A stretch of 64,000 nucleotides of DNA. Origin: Scandinavium sp036271055 (GTDB lineage: Bacteria; Pseudomonadota; Gammaproteobacteria; Enterobacterales; Enterobacteriaceae). The position numbers and the translations under genes were made by a program. Below are positions 1-9,131 of this stretch, in pieces (the first letter of the stretch is position 1; every line of letters starts with the position of its first letter). The stretch spans positions 310,001 to 374,000 of the forward strand of contig NZ_DATBBJ010000073.1 in NCBI RefSeq assembly GCF_036271055.1, in the 5' to 3' direction. Under the pieces are notes generated by a model that made no database searches, was not told the DNA's origin, and saw only the letters and a list, made by a program, of their open reading frames with translations.

Positions 1-463
1 AGATTTGTAAATGCTGCGTTTTGTCCGGCGTCAGGCCAATGGCTGCAATGATGTCGCACTCGTTAAGAATGCGTGCGTCGCCGAAAATATGGCATTCTCC
101 GCGCACGCGTGAGCGTTGAATGGTGACGTTGTCACTTATTCTGGCGTGATGGGAAAGAGTGGCGTGGTCGATCCAGACATCATCCTCAACTATTACACCG
201 TGAGAAAGGGTGCAGGGCTGCGTTACTCGGGCATTGCCCGTGACTTTTACGCCAGCAAACACCACGCTGTTTTCGTCGTAAATCCAGCAGTCTCCTTGCT
301 GGCTGAGCGCGCTTTCTTCGTCAACCCAACCGCCTGCGCTGCCTGCTGTCACATCGGCGAAATCGCGTACGGCTATAAGTTGCCAGAGGGTGACGCTTTT
401 TTTCTCGCCTTCTTCCTGAAAGCTAAAGGCGCGTGACGTTTCGCTGAGGCGGTACTTGTTCAT
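1..463 (-). CDS. ydcK: YdcK-like left-handed beta-helix protein, 3' end beyond window
   Basis: The reverse strand is open from an ATG at 463 to the window edge, about 154 codons, so the C-terminus is missing. The protein begins MNKYRLSETSRAF and reads into repeated short beta segments rich in V, I and G, as expected of the hexapeptide-repeat (left-handed beta-helix) fold of YdcK. K-12 YdcK is about 326 residues and lies head to head with tehA, as here. Such folds are common in acyltransferases, but the substrate of YdcK is not known. Identification rests on synteny and remembered sequence similarity. Confidence 0.85.
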   Translation of the reverse strand, partial: MNKYRLSETSRAFSFQEEGEKKSVTLWQLIAVRDFADVTAGSAGGWVDEESALSQQGDCWIYDENSVVFAGVKVTGNARVTQPCTLSHGVIVEDDVWIDHATLSHHARISDNVTIQRSRVRGECHIFGDARILNECDIIAAIGLTPDKTQHLQI

Positions 464-574
464 CGGATTTCTCTATACGAGGGATTAAGATAAACGTAGC
501 AAAGAATCTGCGTGACGCGACGGATAAGGTTACTTTAAAATGCACCTTCAAATATTTTTGAATGATTAAACAGA

Positions 575-1579
575 ATGAAGAGTGTGGATCCGCACAGCAA
601 AGTCCTGCATTTACCCGCAGGCTATTTCGGAATGGTGCTCGGGATTATCGGCATGGGCTTTGCCTGGCGTTATGCCAGCACAATCTGGCCGGTGCCGAAG
701 ATGATTGGCGACGGGTTGGTTATGCTCGCGATTACCGTATGGGCACTGTTGACCCTGGCATTTTTACTGCGCGTCGTACGCTTTCCGCATAGCGTGCTGG
801 CGGAGATGCGCCACCCGATCGCCAGCAGTTTTGTCAGCCTTTTTCCCGCCACCACAATGCTGGTAGCGATTGGTGTCACGCCCTGGTGCAGGTCGCTGGC
901 AGTAGGGCTGTTTAGCGCTGGCGTAGCCACCCAACTCTGTTACGCCGCGTGGCAAAGCGCCGGATTGTGGCGCGGGCAGCATCCGAATGAAGCGACAACG
1001 CCGGGGCTTTATCTGCCGACCGTTGCCAACAATTTTATCAGCGCGATGGCCTGTGGGGCTTTGGGCTATACCGATGCCGGACTGGTGTTTCTCGGGGCGG
1101 GCGTGTTGTCGTGGCTGAGTCTTGAGCCGGTGATCCTCCAGCGTTTACGCAGTGCCGGGGAGTTACCTGCGCCATTACGCACATCGCTCGGCATTCAACT
1201 CGCTCCTGCGTTAGTGGCTTGTAGCGCTTGGTTTGCCGTTAACGGCGGTCAGGTTGATGTGTTCGCCAAAATGCTGTTCGGCTACGGCTTATTGCAGCTG
1301 CTGTTTATGCTGCGCCTGATGCCGTGGTTCCTGAAACAGCCGTTTAACGCCTCGTACTGGAGCTTTTCGTTCGGTATTTCTGCGCTCGCGACCACCGGCT
1401 TGCACCTTGGGCATGCCCGCCCGGACGGTTTTTTCCATACGCTGGCGCTGCCACTGTTTATTTTTACCAATGCGATCATTGCGTTGCTGATTATCCGCAC
1501 CGTGCATTTGCTGCTTTGTGGCAAGCTGCTGACTCGCGTTGAACGCCATACACTTTTAAGCAACAAGGACTCCCAATGA
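575..1579 (+). CDS. tehA: TehA tellurite-resistance/dicarboxylate transporter family
   Basis: A 334-residue inner-membrane protein made almost entirely of hydrophobic helices (about ten), a member of the TDT/SLAC1-like family. Near-identity to E. coli TehA is visible in blocks such as LPTVANNFISAMACGALGY and SLEPVILQRLRS. TehA gives low-level tellurite and lipophilic-cation resistance when overexpressed; its natural substrate is unsettled. No good ribosome binding site precedes the ATG at 575, so an internal start a few codons later is possible. The stop overlaps the start of tehB by four bases (ATGA), indicating translational coupling. The gene is divergent from ydcK. Confidence 0.95.
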   Translation: MKSVDPHSKVLHLPAGYFGMVLGIIGMGFAWRYASTIWPVPKMIGDGLVMLAITVWALLTLAFLLRVVRFPHSVLAEMRHPIASSFVSLFPATTMLVAIGVTPWCRSLAVGLFSAGVATQLCYAAWQSAGLWRGQHPNEATTPGLYLPTVANNFISAMACGALGYTDAGLVFLGAGVLSWLSLEPVILQRLRSAGELPAPLRTSLGIQLAPALVACSAWFAVNGGQVDVFAKMLFGYGLLQLLFMLRLMPWFLKQPFNASYWSFSFGISALATTGLHLGHARPDGFFHTLALPLFIFTNAIIALLIIRTVHLLLCGKLLTRVERHTLLSNKDSQ

Positions 1580-2172
1580 CCCTTCGTGATGAAAATTACT
1601 TCACCGACAAATACGGCATGACCCGCACGCATTCCGAAGTGCTGCATGCGGCGACGAAAATCGCGCCGGGCAAAACCCTGGATTTAGGCTGTGGACAGGG
1701 GCGCAACAGCCTCTATCTGGCAGCCAATGGGTTTGATGTAACGGCGTGGGATAAAAATCTGGCGAGTATCAGCAATCTGGAAAAGGTGCGCCAGGCCGAA
1801 GGGCTGGAGAATCTGCGTTCGAAAGAAGTGGATCTCAATACGCTGACATTCGATGGTGAATACGATTTTATCCTCTCCACCGTGGTGATGATGTTTCTCG
1901 ACGCAGACACCATTCCGGGCCTTATTGCCAACATGCAGCGCTGCACGCGTCCTGGCGGCTGGAACCTGATTGTGGCGGCGATGGATACCGACGACTATCC
2001 CTGTAACGTCGGCTTCCCGTTTGCCTTCAAGCGCGATGAGCTGAAAAACTATTACGCGGGATGGGAGTTTGACCGTTATAACGAAGACGTCGGTGAATTA
2101 CACCGCACCGACGCCAACGGTAACCGCATTAAACTGCGTTTTGCCACTATGCTCGCACGCAAACCGTCTTAA
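1576..2172 (+). CDS. tehB: TehB SAM-dependent tellurite methyltransferase
   Basis: A 198-residue cytosolic class I methyltransferase. The SAM-binding motif LDLGCGQGRNS lies at residues 35-45, followed by an acidic residue in AWDKN, and the family signature FPFAFK is present. E. coli TehB is 197 residues and aligns over its whole length. It methylates tellurite and selenium compounds, detoxifying them together with TehA. Its start overlaps the tehA stop by four bases. Its own stop overlaps the convergent peptidase gene by four bases, so there is no intergenic space at the 3' end. Confidence 0.95.
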   Translation: MTLRDENYFTDKYGMTRTHSEVLHAATKIAPGKTLDLGCGQGRNSLYLAANGFDVTAWDKNLASISNLEKVRQAEGLENLRSKEVDLNTLTFDGEYDFILSTVVMMFLDADTIPGLIANMQRCTRPGGWNLIVAAMDTDDYPCNVGFPFAFKRDELKNYYAGWEFDRYNEDVGELHRTDANGNRIKLRFATMLARKPS

Positions 2173-3401
2173 CGCGCAGCCAGCAGACATAGCTGAAGGG
2201 CGACATTGTACGAGGCCTCAAACGATTTCAGCGGCAGGAACTCAAACTTCGAGTGGAAGTTGTGCGCGCCTGTGAAAAAGTTTGGGGTCAGCAGCCCTTT
2301 GGCTGATAACGCCGCGCCGTCAGTGCCACCGCGCATCGGCGTCGGTTTTGGCGTGATGCCTAAACTTTCCATCGCTTCAAACATCAGATCGATTGCGCGT
2401 CGGTCTTCGCCAACGGCATTGCTGATATTGCTGTAGGTATCGCTTATCTGAAACTCGACTTTTGCCGTCGGGTGTTGGGTGGCAATCTTCGCTGCGACAT
2501 CTGCAATTTGCTGTTTGCGGCGTTCGAAACTCTCTTTGTCGAAATCACGAATACTGGCGTGCAACACTGCGTAGCTTTGCACCGCTTCCATGCCGTTAAA
2601 CCAAACATAGCCTTCGCGGCCAGCGGTGTGTTCCGGCGTTTGCTGACGGTCAAAATGGCTCATGAAATCGGTGGCCATCAGCAGGGGATTCACTAACACG
2701 TCTTTCGATGACATTGGGTGCGCGGTCACGCCGGTAAAGCGGATTTCAGCCGCCGCGGCGTTAAAGTTTTCATAGACGATTTCGCCCAGTTCGCAGCAGT
2801 CGATGGTCCAGGCGAAATCGACGTTGAAGCGACGCTCAATATCCAGCGCCTTTGCACCGCGCAGACCCACTTCTTCATCCGGCACAAACGCCACCACGAT
2901 ATCGCCGTGACGCTGATCTGCTTGCAGATTTTCCAGCAGCGTCATAACGACTGTTACCGCCGCTTTGTTATCGGCCCCAAGCACGCTGGTGCCGTCACTG
3001 AAAATAATCTCTTCATCAGGGTAGGAAAGGATTTCCGGGTGTTCATTCACCCGTAGCCAGATCTCTTTTTCAGCATTCAGACAGAGATCCTGACCGCTAA
3101 AACGCAGGATTTGTGGATGAATATCCGGTGACAGACCGACGTCTACGGTATCGATATGCGTGATAAAACCGACGCGCGGTGCGCCTGCGACATTGCCTTT
3201 TTTCACGGCGGTAACGGTGGCGTGTTCATCGATTTCGATGTTGTCCAACCCCAGTTGTGCCAGCTCTTTAGCAAGCAAACGCGCCATCTCATGCTGACCG
3301 ACGGTAGTGGGTAACGTCGTGGCGCTGGCGTCGCTTTGGCTGGTGATCGCGAGGTAGCGGAAAAAGCGTTGGGTTAATTGACTGACGAGCGGCGATGACA
3401 T
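2169..3401 (-). CDS. pepT: Peptidase T-like aminotripeptidase (M20B), paralogue
   Basis: A 410-residue metallopeptidase with the M20B two-zinc layout: H82 and D84 in THIDT, D144 in LGADNKAA, E176/E177 in PDEEVG, D201, and a C-terminal His near AHNFHSKFEF. PepT is about 408 residues and removes the N-terminal residue of tripeptides in the cytoplasm. Start 3401 was chosen over an ATG 13 codons upstream because AAGGA precedes it at correct spacing and it matches the family N-terminus. The usual PepT DGGG segment reads DCCE here and GADDKAG reads GADNKAA, so this is a diverged paralogue of the housekeeping gene. It is divergent from a DppA-like peptide-binding protein, which suggests a peptide-use module. 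The symbol names the family only. Confidence 0.85.
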   Translation of the reverse strand: MSSPLVSQLTQRFFRYLAITSQSDASATTLPTTVGQHEMARLLAKELAQLGLDNIEIDEHATVTAVKKGNVAGAPRVGFITHIDTVDVGLSPDIHPQILRFSGQDLCLNAEKEIWLRVNEHPEILSYPDEEIIFSDGTSVLGADNKAAVTVVMTLLENLQADQRHGDIVVAFVPDEEVGLRGAKALDIERRFNVDFAWTIDCCELGEIVYENFNAAAAEIRFTGVTAHPMSSKDVLVNPLLMATDFMSHFDRQQTPEHTAGREGYVWFNGMEAVQSYAVLHASIRDFDKESFERRKQQIADVAAKIATQHPTAKVEFQISDTYSNISNAVGEDRRAIDLMFEAMESLGITPKPTPMRGGTDGAALSAKGLLTPNFFTGAHNFHSKFEFLPLKSFEASYNVALQLCLLAAR

Positions 3402-3493
3402 AGTGGATCCTTCTTTATTCGTGTTATCAGGTGTTTGCATTTTGTAATTGATGTTATCTATTGAAGGCTAATCAATAAGAACAGGAAATGGAC

Positions 3494-5086
3494 ATGAAAT
3501 GCAAACTGACAACGCTTGCACTGGCAACGATAGCCCTGACGGTCAGTTCCACCATCGCTGCAAAGACGCTGGTGTACTGTTCGGAAGGATCGCCTGAGAA
3601 CTTCAATCCGCAGTTATATACCTCCGGGACCAGCGTTGATGCGAGCGCAGTGCCCATCTACAACCGTCTGGTGGATTTCAAGCCAGGCACCACTGAACGG
3701 GTGCCAAGCCTCGCAGAAAGCTGGGATGTCAGTGAAGATGGCAAGGTTTACACTTTCCATCTGCGCCAGGGCGTAAAGTTTCAGAGCAACAAATACTTCA
3801 AGCCGACCCGCGACTTTAACGCCGACGACGTGATCTTTTCTTTCATGCGTCAGAAGGATGAAAATAATCCTTATCACAAAGTTTCCGGCGGCAGTTATTC
3901 GAACTTTGAAAGTCTGGAGTTTGGCAAACTGATAACGAAAATCGACAAAGTCGATGATCACACTGTGCGCTTTACGCTGGCGCATCCGGAAGCACCGTTT
4001 GTCGCCGATCTGGCGTGGTATTTTGCGTCGATTCTTTCCAGTGAATATGCCGATGCCATGCTGAAAGCGGGCACCCCGGAGCGGGTTGATATGGATCCTG
4101 TCGGCACCGGGCCGTTTAAACTCGCGCAGTACCAGAAGGATTCGCGTATTTTGTTTACCGCCTTCCCGGACTATTGGCAGGGCAAAGCGAAAATCGACCG
4201 ATTGGTGTTTAGCATTACGCCGGATGCCTCCGTGCGATTTGCCAAACTGGAAAAAAACGAGTGTCAGGTGATGCCGTTCCCGAATCCGGCTGATTTGCCG
4301 AGAATGAAAGAGAATAAAGACATCACGCTGATGAGTAAACCGGGGCTGAACACCGGATTCCTGGCGTTTAATACGCAAAAACCGCCGTTCAATAACCTGA
4401 AAGTGCGTCAGGCGCTGGCGATGGCAATCAATAAACCGGCGATCATCGAAGCCGTGTTTCACGGCACCGGTATTGCCGCGAAAAATTTGCTGCCGCCGGG
4501 TGTGTGGAGCGCCGATAGCGATTTGAAAGATTATGATTTTGACCCGGAGAAAGCGAAAGCGCTGCTTAAAGAGGCGGGTTTTGCCAACGGCTTAACCGTC
4601 GATCTTTGGGCTATGCCGGTGCAACGACCGTATAACCCGAACGCCAAACGCATGGCGGAAATGATTCAGGCTGATTGGGCGAATATCGGCGTTAAAACGA
4701 CGATCACCACTTATGAATGGGGTGAATATCTCAAACGCGTGAAAGACGGTGAGCATCAGGCGGCATTGATGGGCTGGACCACCGCAACGGGTGACCCGGA
4801 TAATTTCTTCGGCCCGTTGTTCACTTGTCAGTCGGCAGACGGCGGGTCGAACTCTGCGAAATGGTGTTACGCACCGTTTGACAAAATTATTGCTGAGGCG
4901 AAATCGATAACCGATCAGCAAAAACGCACCGAACTCTATAAGCAGGCACAGCAAATGATGCATGACCAAATGCCAGCGGTGATGATTGCCCATTCGACGA
5001 TTTTTGAACCGGTGCGCAAAGACGTGACGGGCTATGAGATTGACCCGTTCGGTAAACATCTTTTCTACCAGGTAGACATGAAATAA
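3494..5086 (+). CDS. Orphan DppA-like peptide ABC transporter substrate-binding protein
   Basis: A periplasmic SBP_bac_5 family protein of 530 residues with a signal peptide ending near SSTIAA, maturing at KTLVYCSEGSP. It matches E. coli DppA closely in blocks such as WAMPVQRPYNPNA, TYEWGEYLKR and NECQVMPFPNP. The start at 3494 is preferred over the ATG at 3488 because AGGA at 3483-3486 is seven bases away. No permease or ATPase is adjacent, so it probably feeds the DppBCDF translocon encoded elsewhere; this is inference. The divergent peptidase T paralogue hints at shared use of short peptides. A second DppA-like gene lies at 32943-34544. Confidence 0.88.
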   Translation: MKCKLTTLALATIALTVSSTIAAKTLVYCSEGSPENFNPQLYTSGTSVDASAVPIYNRLVDFKPGTTERVPSLAESWDVSEDGKVYTFHLRQGVKFQSNKYFKPTRDFNADDVIFSFMRQKDENNPYHKVSGGSYSNFESLEFGKLITKIDKVDDHTVRFTLAHPEAPFVADLAWYFASILSSEYADAMLKAGTPERVDMDPVGTGPFKLAQYQKDSRILFTAFPDYWQGKAKIDRLVFSITPDASVRFAKLEKNECQVMPFPNPADLPRMKENKDITLMSKPGLNTGFLAFNTQKPPFNNLKVRQALAMAINKPAIIEAVFHGTGIAAKNLLPPGVWSADSDLKDYDFDPEKAKALLKEAGFANGLTVDLWAMPVQRPYNPNAKRMAEMIQADWANIGVKTTITTYEWGEYLKRVKDGEHQAALMGWTTATGDPDNFFGPLFTCQSADGGSNSAKWCYAPFDKIIAEAKSITDQQKRTELYKQAQQMMHDQMPAVMIAHSTIFEPVRKDVTGYEIDPFGKHLFYQVDMK

Positions 5087-5095
5087 GCAGCGATG

Positions 5096-5128
5096 CCTCC
5101 CGCGATCTCAGCGGGGGGTAGTTTTTTT
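5096..5128 (+). terminator. Intrinsic terminator after the DppA-like gene
   Basis: An eight-base-pair stem (CCTCCCGC with GCGGGGGG, one T-G pair) with a seven-base loop is followed three bases later by seven T residues. It lies 10 bases after the stop codon. Confidence 0.8.
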
Positions 5129-5222
5129 CCGAATCTTTGACCCATCGCTTTTTTTCCTACAACAATTATTCGGGCGCTTTGCTATAAAGAGTGCGCATTT
5201 GTACTTTTACAGGGATTAACTT

Positions 5223-5891
5223 ATGCGTAGCAAAACTTTATTTAAAGTGGCCGCCGTTGCGGGCATGTTAGCGTTAACAGGGTGTGCATCAAAAATTGCT
5301 CAGCCAGAAAAGTATTCCGGTTTTCTTAAGAGTTATTCTGATCTGAAAGAAACAACGTCAGCATCTGGCAAGCCAGAACTGCGTTGGATTGATCCGGACT
5401 ATAAACCGGCGAACTACGACAGCATCGTCTACAACCCGATTGTTTTCTATCCGGTGCCAAAACCAACCACGCAGGTGGGTGAAAAGGCATTGTCAGATAT
5501 CCTGAACTACACCAATACCCAGATGAAACAAGCGATTTCTGAACGGAAAACGCTGGTCACCACGGCAGGCCCGCGCAGCCTGATTTTCCGTGGTGCGATC
5601 ACGGGTGTGGATTCAAGCTCAGAAGGGTTACAGTTCTACGAAGTAGTGCCAGTGGCGCTGATCGTGGCTGGCACGCAGATGGCAACAGGTCACCGTACCA
5701 TGGACACCAGTTTGTACTTTGAGGGTGAACTCATTGACCCGAAAACCAACAAACCGGTAATCAAAGTGGTGCGTAAAGGCGAGGGGAAAGACTTGTCTAA
5801 CGAGAACACGCCGCTGACCGCTGAAACCATGAAAGCGGTGATCGACGAAATGGCGATTGATGCTGTTAAGTTCGATCCGAATCAGAAGTAA
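5223..5891 (+). CDS. DUF3313 family outer-membrane-type lipoprotein
   Basis: A 222-residue predicted lipoprotein: MRSKTLFKV positive region, hydrophobic stretch, then the lipobox LTGC with Cys21 as the lipid-modified residue. The residue after Cys is Ala, not Asp, so Lol sorting would send it to the outer membrane. The body fits the DUF3313 family, including the segment around GVDSSSEGLQFYEVVPVAL and the C-terminal block ALIVAGTQ through KVVRKGEGK. Function is unknown. The gene is monocistronic between two terminators. No K-12 orthologue occupies this position; Salmonella carries a similar lipoprotein in the same chromosomal region, as far as I recall. Confidence 0.8.
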   Translation: MRSKTLFKVAAVAGMLALTGCASKIAQPEKYSGFLKSYSDLKETTSASGKPELRWIDPDYKPANYDSIVYNPIVFYPVPKPTTQVGEKALSDILNYTNTQMKQAISERKTLVTTAGPRSLIFRGAITGVDSSSEGLQFYEVVPVALIVAGTQMATGHRTMDTSLYFEGELIDPKTNKPVIKVVRKGEGKDLSNENTPLTAETMKAVIDEMAIDAVKFDPNQK

Positions 5892-5904
5892 GACTCATCA
5901 TCCA

Positions 5905-5936
5905 AAAAACCGGCGGATTGCTCCGCCGGTTTTTTT
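5905..5936. terminator. Bidirectional intrinsic terminator
   Basis: A perfect eight-base-pair stem, CCGGCGGA with TCCGCCGG, is flanked by A6 on the left and T6 on the right. It can end transcription both of the DUF3313 gene and of the convergent DMT exporter, whose stop codon lies inside the T tract side. Confidence 0.85.
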
Positions 5937-6843
5937 ATGCCGCGCTTTTACGTAACGCCGCGCGTTTAAACCAGGTTTCCGGTTTCGCAAACATCACCAG
6001 ATTACCCACCAGAATTAGCGCCAGACCAAACACTGCATTGGCGTGCCAGACATAACCTTCATAGAACGTGGAAATGGTGAGCGCAACCAGCGGGAACAGC
6101 AGTGTGCTGTAGGCAGCGTTGGCAGGTCCGATACGGCCAACCAGCGTGAAGTAAGCGCCAAACGCCACCACCGAGCCAAACAGCGCCAGATACAACAGCG
6201 CGCCCATATAGCTGACGGTAAATTCCGGCATAAAGTTATCGCCACGAATCAACGCAATCACACCCATCACAATTGTGCCGTACAGCATCGCCCAACTGTT
6301 GGTGGTCAATGTTTCGAGACCACGGCGCTGATGGCGAATACTCAGCATATTGCCGAGCGAGAAACCGTAAGTCCCGAGCGCACTCAGGCCAATGCCCATT
6401 AACAGTTCTGTGCTCAGACCGCTGGCCTGGAGATCGTCCCAGAACAGCGTCACGATCCCAATCAGACCAAGCAGGGCGGCGAGATAAAAACGGCCCGGCG
6501 GCTGCTGGCGATAAAACAGGAAACTGTTAATGGCGTTAAACAGCACGGCCATTGAAAAAATCACCGATTCCAGCCCGGTGTTGATCCACTTCGCGGCGGT
6601 ATAAAAGCACCAGAAATTGAAGCAAAACACGCAGCAGCCCTGAATGATGCAGAACAGGTGATCCCTTGCCTGCAATTTACGCAGGCGGCCCATCAGTTTC
6701 AGCACCACCATCAGGGTGACGCTCGCCACCGCAAAGCGCCAAAAAATCGATACCGGCGCGGCGACCGGGCCTTGTTGCAGGAAAATGGCAATCCAGGTCG
6801 TGCCCCAGATAACCACCACCAGAAAATAGAGTAATACGTTCAT
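5935..6843 (-). CDS. EamA/DMT family inner-membrane transporter
   Basis: A 302-residue protein with about ten hydrophobic helices and two internally related EamA halves. It opens with the typical DMT sequence LLYFLVVVIWGTTWIAI and ends with VFGLALILVGNLVMF. The family exports amino acids, metabolites or drugs across the inner membrane; nothing in the sequence fixes the substrate. It is divergent from an AraC-type regulator 185 bases away, a common arrangement for an exporter and its activator. It converges on the DUF3313 lipoprotein at a shared terminator. Confidence 0.82.
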   Translation of the reverse strand: MNVLLYFLVVVIWGTTWIAIFLQQGPVAAPVSIFWRFAVASVTLMVVLKLMGRLRKLQARDHLFCIIQGCCVFCFNFWCFYTAAKWINTGLESVIFSMAVLFNAINSFLFYRQQPPGRFYLAALLGLIGIVTLFWDDLQASGLSTELLMGIGLSALGTYGFSLGNMLSIRHQRRGLETLTTNSWAMLYGTIVMGVIALIRGDNFMPEFTVSYMGALLYLALFGSVVAFGAYFTLVGRIGPANAAYSTLLFPLVALTISTFYEGYVWHANAVFGLALILVGNLVMFAKPETWFKRAALRKSAA

Positions 6844-7028
6844 TTTTTATCTCAGTTCAGCCAGCAATGACGCGAAGTGTGGCAGGTGGCGCGAGCGGGC
6901 GCTTGCAGCAGGTTGCGGGGAAGTTGCATATTCTTGCGCATTTTTTTGCGGGTGAGCGGGAGTAATACTGGCAAGCCGGGGCGACAATTCATAGACTAGC
7001 GATCTGACTCCTCGCCACAGCGAACACG

Positions 7029-7901
7029 ATGCCCGAAAATTACGGTACTTTTGAAACCCTGCGCCAACAAAACGCCGTCCTGCGTGACACGGTGGCGTTG
7101 AACTCCGGCATTCAGCTGGCGGCCTGGTTCAATCAAAACGATACCGTGACGGTGCAAAGTGACCATCATACGCTCAGTCTGTATGTGGCCGATGGCTACG
7201 AAAGCTATCACAAGACGCCGTATGGCTGGAAAAATGGCGGCGGGCCGGACCGTTTTTGCCTGATGCCCAAAGAGAGCGAGTCGAGTTGGGATATCCGCGA
7301 TAATCTGTCGTTCGTGCATTTGTACTGCACCGACGAACATTTGCGCGAAACCGGCGAGAAAATTTGGGATCGCAGCCCGGCGTCGTTTCGGCTGGACGAA
7401 AAAACCTTCGCTAACGACGACAAAATTACCGCGTTGTATCGCCATTTTCTGCTCGACTGCGACTGGCAGCAGCAGGCCAACCAACTGGCGCTCAGTTCAG
7501 CCACCACACTGTTGCTGACGCATCTGATCCAGCATTACACCAACGTACAGTGGCAGTTGCCGAAAGTGACCGGTGGCCTTGCGCCGTTCGTGCTGCGCAA
7601 CGTGCTGGCGTATATCGAATCGAATCTCGCACAGCCGATGACGCTGGTGGATCTGGCCCACGAGGCCAACTTAAGTGAGTACCACTTTGCGCGTATGTTT
7701 ACGCTCTCGATGAAAATGGCCCCGCATCAGTACGTGATGCAGCGCCGGATGGCGAGAGCGCAGGAACTGGTGCGTCACACATCATTGCCACTGACCGAAA
7801 TCGCGCTGGCCTGTGGCTTTAGTTCTGCCAGTCATTTCAGCAATCGTTTCAAAAGCGCAATGGGCATGACGCCGTCGCAGCTACGCGCGGCGAGCCAGTG
7901 A
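7029..7901 (+). CDS. AraC-family transcriptional regulator
   Basis: A 290-residue cytosolic regulator. Residues 1-170 form a cupin-like effector domain, and the last 100 residues carry two helix-turn-helix motifs, the second ending in the family signature IALACGFSSASHFSNRFKSAMGMTPS. The tail NLAQPMTLVDLAHEANLSEYHF is the first helix-turn-helix. It is divergent from the DMT exporter and is a candidate regulator of it. The 3' end overlaps the convergent ydcO gene by 21 bases. No strong ribosome binding site precedes the ATG, so the start is uncertain. Confidence 0.85.
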   Translation: MPENYGTFETLRQQNAVLRDTVALNSGIQLAAWFNQNDTVTVQSDHHTLSLYVADGYESYHKTPYGWKNGGGPDRFCLMPKESESSWDIRDNLSFVHLYCTDEHLRETGEKIWDRSPASFRLDEKTFANDDKITALYRHFLLDCDWQQQANQLALSSATTLLLTHLIQHYTNVQWQLPKVTGGLAPFVLRNVLAYIESNLAQPMTLVDLAHEANLSEYHFARMFTLSMKMAPHQYVMQRRMARAQELVRHTSLPLTEIALACGFSSASHFSNRFKSAMGMTPSQLRAASQ

Positions 7902-9041
7902 CAGCACGCTAAAGCAAACGCCGCCCGCGACTAATCCCCAGAAAGCTGAACTAATTCCCATCAACGTCAAACCGCTGGCGGTGATCAAAAAGGTGACAAT
8001 AGCCGCGTCACGTTCATTTTCTTTCGCCAGCGCCTGTACAAGACTGCCGCTAATCGTGCCGAGCAACGCCAGGCCCGCCAGCATCTGGATCCAGGCGACG
8101 GGCAATGCCGCCATTAGCGACGTTATTGAACCGCCAAAAATGCCGGTGCTGAGATAAAAAACACCCGCTGCAGCGGCGGCTTTCCAGCGTTGATTAACGT
8201 CAGGGTGCGCTTCCGGGCTTTGGCAAATCGCGGCGGTAATGGCCGCAATACAAATTGAATACACGCCAAAGGGCGAAAAGAGCAACGCAATTCCGCCCGT
8301 TATCACGATCAGCAATGAGACAGGCGCGGGATACCCCGAGGCTTTCATCGTGGCAATTCCCGGTGCGTTTTGCGAGGCCATAGTCACAAGGAAAAATGGT
8401 ACGCCCACGCTCAACAACAGCGAAAAATTGAATTCAGGGGTGATATAACGCGGCAGTGCAAAAGCAACATGCAGCGTTTCGCTGTGCAATTGCCCGGTAA
8501 AAACGGCCACTGCGCTGCCCACGACCAGCGCGGCAATCACTGCATAGCGCGGGGCGAGTGCTTTAAACAGCAGCCACGCCGCAAGCATACTGCCGCATAA
8601 CAATAAATTACCCGGCAGGCTGGTGAAGGCCTGTAAACCAAAACGCAGCAGGATCCCCGCCAGCATCGCCGCCGCCAGCGAATGGGGGATGATTCTCATC
8701 AGCCGCGCAAACAGCCCAGTCAGCCCGCAAAGCACAATCAGTGCGTTGGCAAAAATGAAAATACCCACCGCTTGATTCAGCGTTACGCCCTGTAACCCCG
8801 TGACCAACAGCGCCGCGCCCGGTGTGGACCACGCTGTTAATATCGGCAATTTACGCCACAGCGTCAGAACAAGCGTACTGACACCCATCGCCAAACCGAG
8901 TGCTGTCATCCAGCCCGCAATGGTTTGTGCGTCAGCTCCCGCAGCAGCGGCGGCCTGCCAGATAATGGCGGCTGAACTGGCATACCCGACTAACACCGCG
9001 ACAAAACCGGCCAACAGGGCAGAAAAAGGGAAAGTGCGCAT
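7881..9041 (-). CDS. ydcO: BenE/YdcO family benzoate-type membrane transporter
   Basis: A 386-residue polytopic inner-membrane protein of the BenE (benzoate/H+ symporter) family. It matches YdcO closely: GYASSAAIIWQAA, ALGLAMGVSTL, TAWSTPGAALLVTGLQG, MASQNAPGIA and SPFGVYS are all present. The start at 9041 (MRTFPFSAL) was chosen because GAGAG lies just upstream and because it matches the K-12 N-terminus; an upstream in-frame ATG at 9083 adds 14 unlikely residues. YdcO has no proven substrate. It is divergent from sutR, as in K-12. Confidence 0.93.
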   Translation of the reverse strand: MRTFPFSALLAGFVAVLVGYASSAAIIWQAAAAAGADAQTIAGWMTALGLAMGVSTLVLTLWRKLPILTAWSTPGAALLVTGLQGVTLNQAVGIFIFANALIVLCGLTGLFARLMRIIPHSLAAAMLAGILLRFGLQAFTSLPGNLLLCGSMLAAWLLFKALAPRYAVIAALVVGSAVAVFTGQLHSETLHVAFALPRYITPEFNFSLLLSVGVPFFLVTMASQNAPGIATMKASGYPAPVSLLIVITGGIALLFSPFGVYSICIAAITAAICQSPEAHPDVNQRWKAAAAAGVFYLSTGIFGGSITSLMAALPVAWIQMLAGLALLGTISGSLVQALAKENERDAAIVTFLITASGLTLMGISSAFWGLVAGGVCFSVLSLARRA

Positions 9042-9131
9042 AAAACTCTCTCGTGCGTTATAACGTCCAGCAAAAGGTAACATTGAGCGTTATAGCGCAC
9101 AAGTGCTAAACTTCGGCAAAAAGGAGCGGCG

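Noticed and set aside
3614..4462. 282-codon open frame on the minus strand
   Set aside because: It lies wholly inside the DppA-like gene, is rich in Arg, His and Phe as expected of an antisense frame, and has no ribosome binding site or family motif.
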